From: Ruminococcus flavefaciens
GTDB taxonomy: Bacteria > Bacillota > Clostridia > Oscillospirales > Ruminococcaceae
Direction: 5' to 3'
NCBI RefSeq assembly: GCF_900119075.1
Contig: NZ_FPIP01000011.1
Span: 1-64,000, forward strand
Length of the DNA: 64,000 nt
Shown here: positions 16,167 to 24,936 of the stretch, piece by piece
Layout: the number at the start of each line of letters is the position of its first letter
Position numbering within the stretch: the first letter of the stretch is position 1
Notes under the pieces: generated by a model
The model's input: only the letters and a program-made list of their open reading frames with translations
The model's database searches: none
What the model was told of the DNA's origin: nothing
Made by a program: the position numbers and the translations under genes

Positions 16167-17342
16167 ATGAATTACGCAGAAGAATCACTTAAAAAGCACT
16201 ATGAGTGGCAGGGCAAGATAGAAGTTATCTGCCGTGCTCCCCTCGAAACAAGAGACGACCTCTCACTGGCTTACACCCCCGGCGTTGCACAGCCCTGTCT
16301 TGAAATACAGAAGGACGTTGACAAGAGCTATGAGCTCACACGCCGTTCCAACCTCGTTGCTGTAGTTACAGACGGTACAGCAGTTCTCGGTCTCGGCGAC
16401 ATCGGTCCTGAGGCAGGTATGCCTGTTATGGAGGGCAAGTGCGCACTCTTCAAGGCATTTGGCGACGTTGACGCAGTTCCGCTCTGCGTTCGTTCAAAGG
16501 AAGTTGACGACATCGTAAATACAGTTCGTCTCCTTGCAGGCTCATTCGGCGGCGTAAACTTAGAAGACATCTCCGCTCCCCGCTGCTTCGAGATAGAGAA
16601 GAAGCTTAAGGAGTGCTGCGATATCCCGATATTCCACGACGACCAGCACGGTACAGCAGTTGTTACTCTCGCAGCTATGCTCAACGCTCTCAAGGTAGTA
16701 GGCAAGAAGCTGGACGAGATAAGAGTAGTTACAAGCGGTGCAGGCGCAGCAGGTATCGCTATCATCAAGCTCCTCATCTCTATGGGACTTAAAGACGTTG
16801 TTCTCTGCGACAGAAACGGCGCTATCTACAAGGGACGTCCCGAGGGCATGAACCCAATGAAGGACGAAATGGCTGAGATAACCAACCAGCAGATGAGAAA
16901 GGGCAGCCTTGAAGAAGTTATCAAGGGCGCAGACGTATTCATCGGCGTATCGGCTCCCGGCTGCGTAACTCCCGAAATGGTAAAGAGCATGGCTGACAAG
17001 CCTATCCTCTTCCCCATGGCTAACCCCACTCCCGAGATAATGCCCGACCTTGCCAAGGAAGCAGGCGCAGCAGTAGTCGGCACAGGCAGAAGCGACTTCC
17101 CGAACCAGATAAACAACGTACTTGCATTCCCCGGCATCTTCCGCGGAGCTCTCGACGTTCGTGCAAGCGACATCAACGACGCTATGAAGATAGCTGCTGC
17201 TAAGGCTATTGCTTCATTCGTTACAGACGACAAGCTCAGCGCTGATTACATTATCCCAAGCGCTCTGGACAAATCCGTAGCACAGGCAGTTGCAAAGGCT
17301 GTTGCTCAGGCTGCCAAGGAAACAGGCGTTGCACGTATATAA
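16167..17342 (+). CDS. malic enzyme (oxaloacetate-decarboxylating malate dehydrogenase)
   Basis: 391 aa, the short bacterial form without the phosphotransacetylase extension. It converts malate to pyruvate + CO2 with reduction of NAD(P). Seen: SLAYTPGVAQPC near residues 33-44, FHDDQHGTAV with the metal-binding Asp, the Rossmann loop SGAGAAGIA, and FPMANPTPEI. It starts at an ATG preceded by GAAAGGA. Placed after a malate-type dehydrogenase, it can complete a malate shunt from oxaloacetate to pyruvate that turns NADH into NADPH. Confidence 0.93.
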   Translation: MNYAEESLKKHYEWQGKIEVICRAPLETRDDLSLAYTPGVAQPCLEIQKDVDKSYELTRRSNLVAVVTDGTAVLGLGDIGPEAGMPVMEGKCALFKAFGDVDAVPLCVRSKEVDDIVNTVRLLAGSFGGVNLEDISAPRCFEIEKKLKECCDIPIFHDDQHGTAVVTLAAMLNALKVVGKKLDEIRVVTSGAGAAGIAIIKLLISMGLKDVVLCDRNGAIYKGRPEGMNPMKDEMAEITNQQMRKGSLEEVIKGADVFIGVSAPGCVTPEMVKSMADKPILFPMANPTPEIMPDLAKEAGAAVVGTGRSDFPNQINNVLAFPGIFRGALDVRASDINDAMKIAAAKAIASFVTDDKLSADYIIPSALDKSVAQAVAKAVAQAAKETGVARI

Positions 17343-17356
17343 GCGTGCGATTGTAC

Positions 17357-17385
17357 TTGCAGAAAAAAGGCATATATGATATAAT
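17357..17385 (+). promoter_or_regulatory. hydF promoter
   Basis: TTGCAG (17357-17362), 17 bp, TATAAT (17380-17385). The 5' leader that follows carries half of a CCTACA palindrome (ACGCCGTCCCCTAC, about 17430). Confidence 0.7.
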
Positions 17386-17462
17386 TGAGCCGTGGAGCTT
17401 TTCGCTCTGCGGCTTGATTGTTTATTACGCCGTCCCCTACGGAATAAAAAGGAATGATAAAT

Positions 17463-18662
17463 ATGAGTTTGAATGATACACCCTCCTCGGAGAGAGTCCA
17501 CATAGGCTTCTTCGGACGGAGAAATGCAGGCAAATCCAGCGTTGTCAACGCTGTTACGGGACAGGAGCTGTCCGTAGTCTCCGACGTCAAGGGCACTACA
17601 ACTGATCCTGTCACCAAGGCTATGGAGCTTCTCCCGCTCGGTCCCGTGGTGATAATCGACACCCCGGGCTTCGACGACGAGGGAGCTCTCGGCGAGCTGA
17701 GAGTCCGCAAAACAAAGCAGATACTCAACCGCACCGACCTTGCTGTGCTCATCGTTGACGGAACTGTGGGACTTACCGACACCGAGCAGCAGCTCATCGG
17801 CATTTTCAAGGAAAAGGATATCCCATACCTCACAGTCTACAACAAGTCCGACATCGCCGCAAAGCGCGTCTGTCAGGACAACGAGTTTGAAGTCAGCGCC
17901 CTTACAGGCGAAAATATATACGAGCTGAAAGAGCGCATTGCCGCCCTTGCCAAGCTCCCCTCACAGGAAAAGCGCATAGTGGGCGACCTGCTGAGTACAG
18001 GTGATATGGTCGTGCTGGTAACTCCTATCGACGAGTCAGCTCCCAAGGGACGAATGATACTGCCCCAAGTGCAGACGCTCCGCGACGTTCTCGACGCAAA
18101 CGCAATGGCAGTATTCACCAAGGAGCACCAGCTTGCGGAAACTCTCGGAAAGCTGAGCTCTCCGCCGAAAATGGTCATCACCGACAGTCAGGCATTCGCA
18201 ATAGTGAGCAAGATAGTCCCCGAGACTGTCCCCCTCACCTCTTTCTCGATACTTATGGCACGTTACAAGGGCTTCCTTGAAACATCGGTAAAGGGCGCAG
18301 CCGCAATAAAGACGCTGAAAGACGGGGATACCGTTCTCATTTCCGAGGGCTGTACTCATCACCGTCAATGCGGAGATATCGGCAGTGTTAAACTGCCTGC
18401 CCTGCTGAAAAAGACAACAGGCAAGGAGCTGAATATCGAGCTGAGCTCAGGACGTGAGTTCCCCGAGGACTTGTCCAAATACAGCCTTGTGATACACTGC
18501 GGAGGCTGTATGCTTGGCGAACGCGAAATGACCTACCGCCGCAAATCAGCCGAGGACCAGAACGTGCCCTTCACCAATTACGGCATTGCCCTTGCCCTCA
18601 TGAACGGCATATTAAAGCGCAGTCTGGGAATATTCCCACACCTTGCAGGAGAGATAGAATGA
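17463..18662 (+). CDS. hydF: [FeFe]-hydrogenase maturation GTPase HydF
   Basis: 399 aa. HydF is the GTPase and scaffold that carries the 2Fe precursor made by HydE/HydG and delivers it to HydA. Seen: the P-loop GRRNAGKSS, switch KGTTTDP, DTPGFDDEG, NKSD, and the C-terminal cluster ligands GCTHHRQCGD plus HCGGCMLGE. The second ATG (9 bases after the first) is chosen because AAAAGG abuts the first one. HydE, HydG and HydA are not in the window. The end overlaps the next gene by 4 bp. Confidence 0.95.
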   Translation: MSLNDTPSSERVHIGFFGRRNAGKSSVVNAVTGQELSVVSDVKGTTTDPVTKAMELLPLGPVVIIDTPGFDDEGALGELRVRKTKQILNRTDLAVLIVDGTVGLTDTEQQLIGIFKEKDIPYLTVYNKSDIAAKRVCQDNEFEVSALTGENIYELKERIAALAKLPSQEKRIVGDLLSTGDMVVLVTPIDESAPKGRMILPQVQTLRDVLDANAMAVFTKEHQLAETLGKLSSPPKMVITDSQAFAIVSKIVPETVPLTSFSILMARYKGFLETSVKGAAAIKTLKDGDTVLISEGCTHHRQCGDIGSVKLPALLKKTTGKELNIELSSGREFPEDLSKYSLVIHCGGCMLGEREMTYRRKSAEDQNVPFTNYGIALALMNGILKRSLGIFPHLAGEIE

Positions 18663-19051
18663 AAGCACGTCTGCCCTATATCATCGGCTTTCTGCTCCTT
18701 GTAGCAGCGGAGGTCTGCATAGGCGTATTCTATTTCAACTTCTTCATACGCGCTTATGTAGGCGACGTCATCATAGTCTGGGTGCTGTACTGCCTGTTCC
18801 GCTCATTTGTGCCAAAAAAGTTCGATTCATACGGCGTTGCACTGGGGATACTGGCGTTTTCATTCGCTGTGGAGTTCCTGCAAAAGGCTCATATCGCCGA
18901 TATACTCGGCGTGAAAAACGAGCTTCTCCGCATAATCATCGGCACAAGCTACGCTCCCGAGGACCTATGGTGCTATGCCGTTGGAACTGCCGTTACACTG
19001 CTGGAGATATTCTTATACCGACAACTGAAAAAGAGGAAAACAAATGACTGA
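18659..19051 (+). CDS. DUF2809 family membrane protein
   Basis: 130 aa with four hydrophobic helices. The conserved-looking RAYVGDVIIVWVLYCLFR and APEDLWCYAVGT segments fit DUF2809 (YjgA-like). Function unknown. Its ATG overlaps the hydF stop (ATGA), and its own end overlaps the acyltransferase by 8 bp, so the three are translationally coupled. Confidence 0.75.
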   Translation: MKARLPYIIGFLLLVAAEVCIGVFYFNFFIRAYVGDVIIVWVLYCLFRSFVPKKFDSYGVALGILAFSFAVEFLQKAHIADILGVKNELLRIIIGTSYAPEDLWCYAVGTAVTLLEIFLYRQLKKRKTND

Positions 19052-20165
19052 AAAACAAACAAAAAACGACTCTCATCTCGGCGCCATTGACGGTCTTAAA
19101 GGCATCGGCGCCTGTATCATAGCTTTTTTCTGGCACTATCAGCACTTCAAGCCACAGAACGGCTCCCCTTTCTTCTCGATATTTCCCATGTCATACAAAC
19201 ACGGCTCATTCATGGTGGAGCTTTTCTTCATGCTGTCGGGCTTCGGTATGATGCTGGGCTACTCGGAAAGGATAATCGGGCACAAAATAAGCTTCCGCGA
19301 TTTCATCGTAAAGCGTCTGCGGAAGATATATCCGCCTTTCCTTTTCTTCACACTGGTCACAATTATACTTGAACTCGCCTATTATCACAAGTGCGGAACT
19401 ACCTTTGTATACGGAAATTTCGACATTCAGCACCTGATATACAATCTCCTGCTCATGCAGGACGGCTTATTCGGCAAAGACTGGTCGCTGGACGCTCCCT
19501 CGTGGTGCATAAGCATATGTATGCTGTGCTATCTGCTGTTTTACCTGATACTTTACCGCGTCAGGAACGAGCGCCACGGCTGCTATGTATTCTTCGGAGC
19601 AGCTCTTCTGGGCACGACTATCACTCTTTCGGAAGTGGACTATCCCCTGTGGAACAGTCTTGTGGGACGTGGGATCGCCTGCTTTTTCATAGGCGCCATA
19701 CTCTGCACGATATACAGGAACAGAGAAAAATTCAGATATCAGCGTCTGGGCTATGTTTGTCTGGGAGCTGTGATAATAAGCTACCTTGTGCTGCGCTTCA
19801 AGCCCGAATTCATGGGAGATTTCCGCATGGCGTTCATACTCGGTATCGCTCCCGCGCTGATACTTGCAGTGCTGTTCATACCGTGGCTGGGAGCTGTACT
19901 CGGCATACGTCCTCTGACGTATCTGGGCAGCCTTTCCATAGTGATATACCTTGTGCATTTCCCCGTACAGTGCGCAATACGCACCATAGACGAATACGCA
20001 GGGCTGGGGCTCGATTACTCCACAAAGGCGGTATGGCTCAGCTATGCAGCAGCCGTACTCATATCGTCCGTGGTATACAGACTTGTAATCGCAAAGGCGG
20101 CAGAAAAGGCTGTATTCGGCTTTTTCAGCAAAAAGGAGACATCTCCGCAGAAAAAAACGGCATGA
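19044..20165 (+). CDS. acyltransferase 3 family membrane protein
   Basis: 373 aa, about ten membrane helices. Seen: the early His in ACIIAFFWHYQHF, FMVELFFMLSGFGMM, and KRLRKIYPPFLFF, all typical of the AT3 family that acetylates cell-surface sugars or peptidoglycan from the membrane. The substrate is not indicated. It ends the hydF-DUF2809-AT3 unit. Confidence 0.88.
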   Translation: MTEKQTKNDSHLGAIDGLKGIGACIIAFFWHYQHFKPQNGSPFFSIFPMSYKHGSFMVELFFMLSGFGMMLGYSERIIGHKISFRDFIVKRLRKIYPPFLFFTLVTIILELAYYHKCGTTFVYGNFDIQHLIYNLLLMQDGLFGKDWSLDAPSWCISICMLCYLLFYLILYRVRNERHGCYVFFGAALLGTTITLSEVDYPLWNSLVGRGIACFFIGAILCTIYRNREKFRYQRLGYVCLGAVIISYLVLRFKPEFMGDFRMAFILGIAPALILAVLFIPWLGAVLGIRPLTYLGSLSIVIYLVHFPVQCAIRTIDEYAGLGLDYSTKAVWLSYAAAVLISSVVYRLVIAKAAEKAVFGFFSKKETSPQKKTA

Positions 20166-20273
20166 GCAAAAGCTCTCCCGAAAGCATATAATGAAATGAA
20201 GTTGTATAAACTGAGCCCCAAGGGCAATAATAAAGTCATCAGCTGAAATTCATCATATATCGGGAGAAATACT

Positions 20274-20621
20274 ATGTCAGTCAAACGCGGAGAAATATAC
20301 TACGCCGACCTCAGTCCCGTTGTGGGCTCTGAGCAGGGCGGAGTCAGACCTGTACTTATAGTCCAGAACGATGTGGGGAACAAGCACAGTCCCACGGTCA
20401 TCGCCGCGGCTATCACCAGTCAGCGCGACAAGAACCACCTGCCCACACACATCGAAGTTGAGGCGGACAAATGCGGACTTGCAAAGGACAGTATCGTGCT
20501 TCTGGAGCAGATACGGACTATCGACAAGCGCCGTCTCAAGGACAAAATGGGCGAGCTTGACCTTAACGCAATGGATAAGGTGGACACAGCGCTGTCTATC
20601 AGCTTTGGTCTGGAAATATAA
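20274..20621 (+). CDS. MazF/PemK-type endoribonuclease toxin
   Basis: 115 aa, the size of Bacillus NdoA/EndoA. It starts [22 protein letters not shown] with the conserved catalytic Arg in the GGVRPVLI loop, and has VIAAAITSQ and the [10 protein letters not shown] strand. These enzymes cut mRNA at short motifs. No antitoxin gene can be seen in the 108 bases upstream or downstream, unlike the usual antitoxin-toxin pair, so it may be solitary or use an antitoxin elsewhere. Own RBS (GGGAGAAAT) and a terminator follow. Confidence 0.9.
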   Translation: MSVKRGEIYYADLSPVVGSEQGGVRPVLIVQNDVGNKHSPTVIAAAITSQRDKNHLPTHIEVEADKCGLAKDSIVLLEQIRTIDKRRLKDKMGELDLNAMDKVDTALSISFGLEI

Positions 20622-20626
20622 TACTC

Positions 20627-20666
20627 AAAAAGCCTTGGAGAAGCAAATGCTTCTTTAAGGCTTTTT
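20627..20666 (+). terminator. terminator after mazF
   Basis: AAAAAGCCTT pairs with AAGGCTTTTT, enclosing a smaller GAAGC/GCTTC hairpin, and ends in TTTTTATTTTTT. Confidence 0.85.
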
Positions 20667-20707
20667 ATTTTTTAGTGAATAGTGATCAGATAATTCAAAG
20701 CATTTTA

Positions 20708-20732
20708 CGGGCGGATAATATCCGCCCCTACA
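20708..20732. repeat. CCTACA-tailed GC palindrome
   Basis: CGGGCGGATAATATCCGCCC plus CTACA. The same 24-base sequence recurs at 29010-29033. Confidence 0.75.
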
Positions 20733-20815
20733 GCCTTATTTCTAATCACTCAAAAGAATATTTGTCCCACAATGGACATATCCTGTAAGGACAACATCTG
20801 TGAAAGGGTGAAAAT

Positions 20816-23443
20816 ATGGGACTTACAGAAAACGAAGCCGCAGAAAAACTGAAAACCGAGGGTGAAAACGTCCTCGCCGAAAACAGGCAGGCAGGTCCTG
20901 TGAAAATATTCATAGGACAATTCAAGGACATCATGGTGATGATACTCCTCGGCGCTACGGTAATATCAATACTCCTCGGAGAGATATCCGACGCCGTGAC
21001 TATCATACTCATAGTGCTCCTCAACGCCATTCTCGGCTTTATACAGGAGTATCGCACCGAGCACACGCTGGAGGCTCTCCGCTCCATGACCGCTCCGACG
21101 GCTAAGTGCTGGCGTGACGACAAACTGAAAGAAATAGAGGCTTCAAAGCTTGTGACGGGAGACATTATCGAGCTTGAAGCAGGCGACCGCATACCTGCGG
21201 ACTGCGCCGTTTTAAAGGCGGCAGGCTTCTTCTCCGACGAAGCCATACTCACGGGAGAATCCGTGGCTGTCAGCAAGTCCGCAGGTTCTCCCGAGGATAC
21301 CGACAACTCCCTCAACAAGCCCAATATCGTCTACTGCGGAGCCTCCGCCACAAAGGGCGTTTGCCGCGCAAAGGTCATAGCTACGGGCAAACACACACAA
21401 ATGGGCAAGATATCGGAAATGCTCACCGATATCGACAGAGAGCCTACTCCCCTGCAAAAGCGGCTCGGGGAGCTCGGCAAAGCCGTCGCCGTGATATGCC
21501 TTATCGTCTGCGCCGCCGTTTTCGGGGCAGGAGTGCTCCGCGGCGAGAACGTGTTCGATATGCTGATGACGGGCATAACCATTGCCATTGCCGCTATCCC
21601 AGAGGGACTTCCTGCAACGGTGACTATCGCTCTTGCACTGGCTGTCAGCCGTATGCTGAAGCAGAAAGCTCTTGTGAACAAGCTCCACAGCGTTGAGACT
21701 CTGGGCTGTACCTCGGTGATATGCTCCGATAAAACAGGCACTATCACCGAAAACAAAATGACCGTCACGGAGCTGTCTACTGTTTCGGCGGACTACTATT
21801 TCAGCGGCATTGGCTACCGCGTCAGCGGAGCAGTCACAAAGGGCGATGACAATATCGCCGTGAATCCAACCGCCGAAAAGTCTCTCACGGAGGCTCTGCG
21901 GTGCGGAGTTCTCTGCTCTACGGCGGAGATAAGCACTCAGGAAGTCCCCAAAAGCCGCAACAGAGGAGCTCTTGCAGGCAGGGGCGAATGGCAGGTTACG
22001 GGAGACTCCACAGAAGCGGCTCTGCTCATTGCGGCGGCAAAGGCAGGCATAACAAGGGAGTCCCTTTCGGGGAGCTGCCGCGTCCTCGGGGAGTACCCCT
22101 TTGACAGCGAAACTCGTTTTATGGCGGTTCTTTGCTCCTGCGGCAGCGACAAGCGTATGTATTTCAAGGGCGCCGAGGAAGTCCTCCTGCCGCGCTGTTC
22201 CCAGTATATCAGCGAAAACGGCGCTCCCGTGCCTATGAGCTCCGCTGTACGTCGGGAACTTGCCGAAAAGGCAGCGGAAATGTCAGACCGTGCGCTGAGA
22301 GTTCTTGCGCTGGCGACGTGCAGCTCCGATACCCTTGAACCCAACCGCAGAAATCTGGTATTTCTAGGCTTTGCAGGCATGACCGATCCGCCCCGAGAAG
22401 AAGCCAAAACTGCCATTCGCAAGTGCGCGGCGGCTTCGGTGAAAACCGTCATGATAACAGGCGACCACAAAAATACCGCCGTGGCAGTTGCAAAAAAGGC
22501 AGGTCTGCTCAAGGGCGGCTTGGCTATGACGGGAGCGGAGCTTGACGCCCTCTCCGACGAGGAGCTTGACCGAGTTATCGGCAAATACACGGTGTTTTCC
22601 CGTGTCGAGCCAGTACATAAGCTGCGTATCGTGCGGAGCTTCAAACGCCGCGGCGAGATAGTCACCATGACAGGCGACGGCGTGAACGACGCTCCTGCGG
22701 TAAAAGAAGCCGATGTGGGTGTAGCTATGGGAGTTACAGGCACCGACGTTACAAAGCAGGCTGCCGACGTGATACTCATGGACGACAACCTTGCCACACT
22801 TGTCAGCGCCGTTGAGCAGGGGCGCTGCGTTTATGCCAATATACGGAAGTTCGTGCGGTATCTGCTGTCCTGCAATATAGGCGAGGTGCTGACCATGTTC
22901 CTCGGCATACTCATGGGTATGCCCGTGGTGCTGCTGCCCGTGCAGATACTTCTGGTGAATCTGGTCACAGACGGGCTCCCTGCGGTGGCTCTCGGTATGG
23001 AGCCGCCCGAAAAGGACATAATGAACCGACCGCCGCGGCGCTCTGCGGAGGGCTTTTTCTCGGGCGGTCTCATGTGGAAGATAGTCATTCGGGGCGTGTT
23101 CATAGGGCTGTCAACGCTGGCAAGCTTCACCACGGTCATGCGGCTGGGCGGCTCTCTTGAAGCCTGCCGCACCGCCGCTCTCATAACACTGGTGGTGTCG
23201 CAGCTGATACACGTTTTCGAGTGCCGCTCGGAGCGCCGCAGCCTGTTCCGCATGAACCCCTTCGGCAATATGAAGCTGGTCATCGCAGTGGTGATATCCG
23301 CCGCAGTCCTTGCCGCCGCAGTGATCCTGCCACAGCTGCAAATGGTGTTCAGCACCGTAGACCTCAGCACACCGCAGCTGCTGACAGCGTTGGGATTCAG
23401 CGCGGCTGTGCCTGTGATAAGTTCGATTTTTAGCAAGAAGTAA
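20816..23443 (+). CDS. P-type Ca2+-transporting ATPase
   Basis: 875 aa, type II P-type ATPase. Order: cytosolic N-terminus, paired helices, actuator loop with LTGESV, the cation-site helix with AIPEGLPATV (near 265), the phosphorylation motif DKTGTIT (near 305), the hinge TGDGVNDAPAV (near 620), and six C-terminal helices. It pumps Ca2+ (or Mn2+) out of the cell. GC content is a little higher than in its neighbours. The start follows GAAAGGGTG. It is a single-gene unit flanked by two palindromic repeats. Confidence 0.93.
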   Translation: MGLTENEAAEKLKTEGENVLAENRQAGPVKIFIGQFKDIMVMILLGATVISILLGEISDAVTIILIVLLNAILGFIQEYRTEHTLEALRSMTAPTAKCWRDDKLKEIEASKLVTGDIIELEAGDRIPADCAVLKAAGFFSDEAILTGESVAVSKSAGSPEDTDNSLNKPNIVYCGASATKGVCRAKVIATGKHTQMGKISEMLTDIDREPTPLQKRLGELGKAVAVICLIVCAAVFGAGVLRGENVFDMLMTGITIAIAAIPEGLPATVTIALALAVSRMLKQKALVNKLHSVETLGCTSVICSDKTGTITENKMTVTELSTVSADYYFSGIGYRVSGAVTKGDDNIAVNPTAEKSLTEALRCGVLCSTAEISTQEVPKSRNRGALAGRGEWQVTGDSTEAALLIAAAKAGITRESLSGSCRVLGEYPFDSETRFMAVLCSCGSDKRMYFKGAEEVLLPRCSQYISENGAPVPMSSAVRRELAEKAAEMSDRALRVLALATCSSDTLEPNRRNLVFLGFAGMTDPPREEAKTAIRKCAAASVKTVMITGDHKNTAVAVAKKAGLLKGGLAMTGAELDALSDEELDRVIGKYTVFSRVEPVHKLRIVRSFKRRGEIVTMTGDGVNDAPAVKEADVGVAMGVTGTDVTKQAADVILMDDNLATLVSAVEQGRCVYANIRKFVRYLLSCNIGEVLTMFLGILMGMPVVLLPVQILLVNLVTDGLPAVALGMEPPEKDIMNRPPRRSAEGFFSGGLMWKIVIRGVFIGLSTLASFTTVMRLGGSLEACRTAALITLVVSQLIHVFECRSERRSLFRMNPFGNMKLVIAVVISAAVLAAAVILPQLQMVFSTVDLSTPQLLTALGFSAAVPVISSIFSKK

Positions 23444-23445
23444 TA

Positions 23446-23474
23446 TGTAGGGGCGGCGTTTCGCCGCCCCTACA
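23446..23474. repeat. perfect CCTACA-tailed palindrome
   Basis: TGTAGGGGCGGCG, TTT, CGCCGCCCCTACA: a perfect 13-bp stem, the most complete member of the family in the window. It lies between convergent genes and could also act as a terminator for the ATPase gene. Confidence 0.8.
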
Positions 23475-23475
23475 T

Positions 23476-23838
23476 TTATAGCTTGTCTTTCTGCCTGAAC
23501 AGCAGCGAAGCTATTAGCCCGAACAGCAATGCCGCTGTCACGCCGCCTGCGGCGGCGGTAAGTCCCCCTGTGAATATCCCGAGTAATCCGTCCCTGCCTA
23601 TGGTCTTTCTTATGCCCTCCGCAAGCAGATGACCGAAGCCCGTCAGGGGCACTGTAGCTCCTGCTCCTGCAAACTCGGCTATGGGCTTGTACAGTCCCAC
23701 CGCCGATAATACGACTCCCGTAACAACGTAGCCTGTGAGTATCCTCGCAGACGTTAATTTTGTGAAGTCGATGAGGACTTGTCCCACGGCGCAAAGCAGT
23801 CCTCCCACTAAAAATGCCTTTAAAATATCAAGTATCAT
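23476..23838 (-). CDS. spoVAE: stage V sporulation protein AE (SpoVAE/SpoVAEb)
   Basis: 120 aa, strongly hydrophobic. FLVGGLLCAVGQVLIDFTKL and the glycine-rich AGAGATVPLTGFGHLLAEG match SpoVAE closely. In spore formers it is part of the inner-membrane channel that moves Ca-dipicolinate. The ATG overlaps the spoVAD stop by 4 bp. SpoVAC, normally upstream of spoVAD, is not adjacent here. Confidence 0.9.
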   Translation of the reverse strand: MILDILKAFLVGGLLCAVGQVLIDFTKLTSARILTGYVVTGVVLSAVGLYKPIAEFAGAGATVPLTGFGHLLAEGIRKTIGRDGLLGIFTGGLTAAAGGVTAALLFGLIASLLFRQKDKL

Positions 23839-24851
23839 GCCTGCTCCTTTCTCAGATGAACCAGATGTGATATCGAGGGTATGCTCTCGCCCTGCTGCAA
23901 TGACATTGGCGACATGAGCGCTCCTGTGGCGGCAAAGAGTATATTTTCAGCCTCGCCGCGCTCCAGCATAGGCAGGAAATTACCGCAGAGCACGCTTGCT
24001 CCGCAGCCGCAGCCCGAACCGCCGCAGTGCATATCCTGCTTCTCCACGTCGAATATCATAGCTCCGCAGTCACGGTGCTGAGCGGTTATATCCACGCCCT
24101 GCTTCAGCAGGAAGTCCCTGAGAAGCTCGCTCCCCACCACGCCAAGGTCTCCTGTGACGATGTAGTCATAGTCCTCGGGAACTGTCCCCGTTGCCGATAA
24201 ATAGCGCATTATGGTGTCCGCAGCCGCAGGCGCCATAGCGCTGCCCATGTTGTTGATGTCGGTTATCTCAAGGTCGGCTATCTTACCGATACAACCGCCA
24301 ACTACGCCGATATTTCCGCTGTCACTGGAGACTATCACTGCGCCCGAGGCAGTACAGGTCCACTGCGATGTGGGAGTCCGCTGACCGCCGTAGGACAGAG
24401 GAAATCGGAACTGCCGCTCTGCCGTGGAGAAATGCGATGATGTCACCGCTGCGGCGTGGTCTGCGATACCGCTGTCCGTCAGCACAGATGTGATGAGAAG
24501 CCCCTCTGCCATAGTGGAGCAAGCTCCGTAAAGTCCCAGAAATGGCACGGCAAGCTCCCTGACGCTGTATGCCGAGCCTATGCACTGATTGATGAGGTCT
24601 CCTGCGCATATGACGTCGATATCCTCTCTTTGCAGACCTGCCTTGCGCAGCGCAAGTCCCACAGCTTCAAGCTGGAACTGTGTCTCTGCCTGCTCCCATG
24701 TTTCCTTTCCGAAGTGGCTGTCCGTCACCACCTCGTCAAAACATTCCCCGAGAGGTCCCTCCCCCTCCTTTTCGCCTACTACTGCGGCGTAGCTGCTTAT
24801 TCTTACGGGAGTATCCGTGCGGAAAACTCCCCTTGCTATACGTTCTGCCAT
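23835..24851 (-). CDS. spoVAD: stage V sporulation protein AD (SpoVAD)
   Basis: 338 aa with the thiolase-like fold of SpoVAD. Seen: YGACSTMAEGL, the AAVTSSHFSTAERQFRFP region, and GGSGCGCGASVLCG near the C-terminus. In Bacillus it binds dipicolinic acid during spore formation and germination. The start follows GAGG. It pairs with spoVAE in a two-gene unit. Confidence 0.93.
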   Translation of the reverse strand: MAERIARGVFRTDTPVRISSYAAVVGEKEGEGPLGECFDEVVTDSHFGKETWEQAETQFQLEAVGLALRKAGLQREDIDVICAGDLINQCIGSAYSVRELAVPFLGLYGACSTMAEGLLITSVLTDSGIADHAAAVTSSHFSTAERQFRFPLSYGGQRTPTSQWTCTASGAVIVSSDSGNIGVVGGCIGKIADLEITDINNMGSAMAPAAADTIMRYLSATGTVPEDYDYIVTGDLGVVGSELLRDFLLKQGVDITAQHRDCGAMIFDVEKQDMHCGGSGCGCGASVLCGNFLPMLERGEAENILFAATGALMSPMSLQQGESIPSISHLVHLRKEQA

Positions 24852-24907
24852 GCTGATACCTCGCTTTCGGAGATATTATGCGGCATTTTTACGGGAATAT
24901 ACATAAA

Positions 24908-24930
24908 AACAGCCGCAAAATGCGGCTGTT
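24908..24930 (-). terminator. terminator after the lipoprotein gene
   Basis: AACAGCCGCA / TGCGGCTGTT with a 3-base loop; the minus strand continues with TTTTATG. It sits 6 bp beyond the lipoprotein stop. Confidence 0.85.
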
Positions 24931-24936
24931 CACAAG

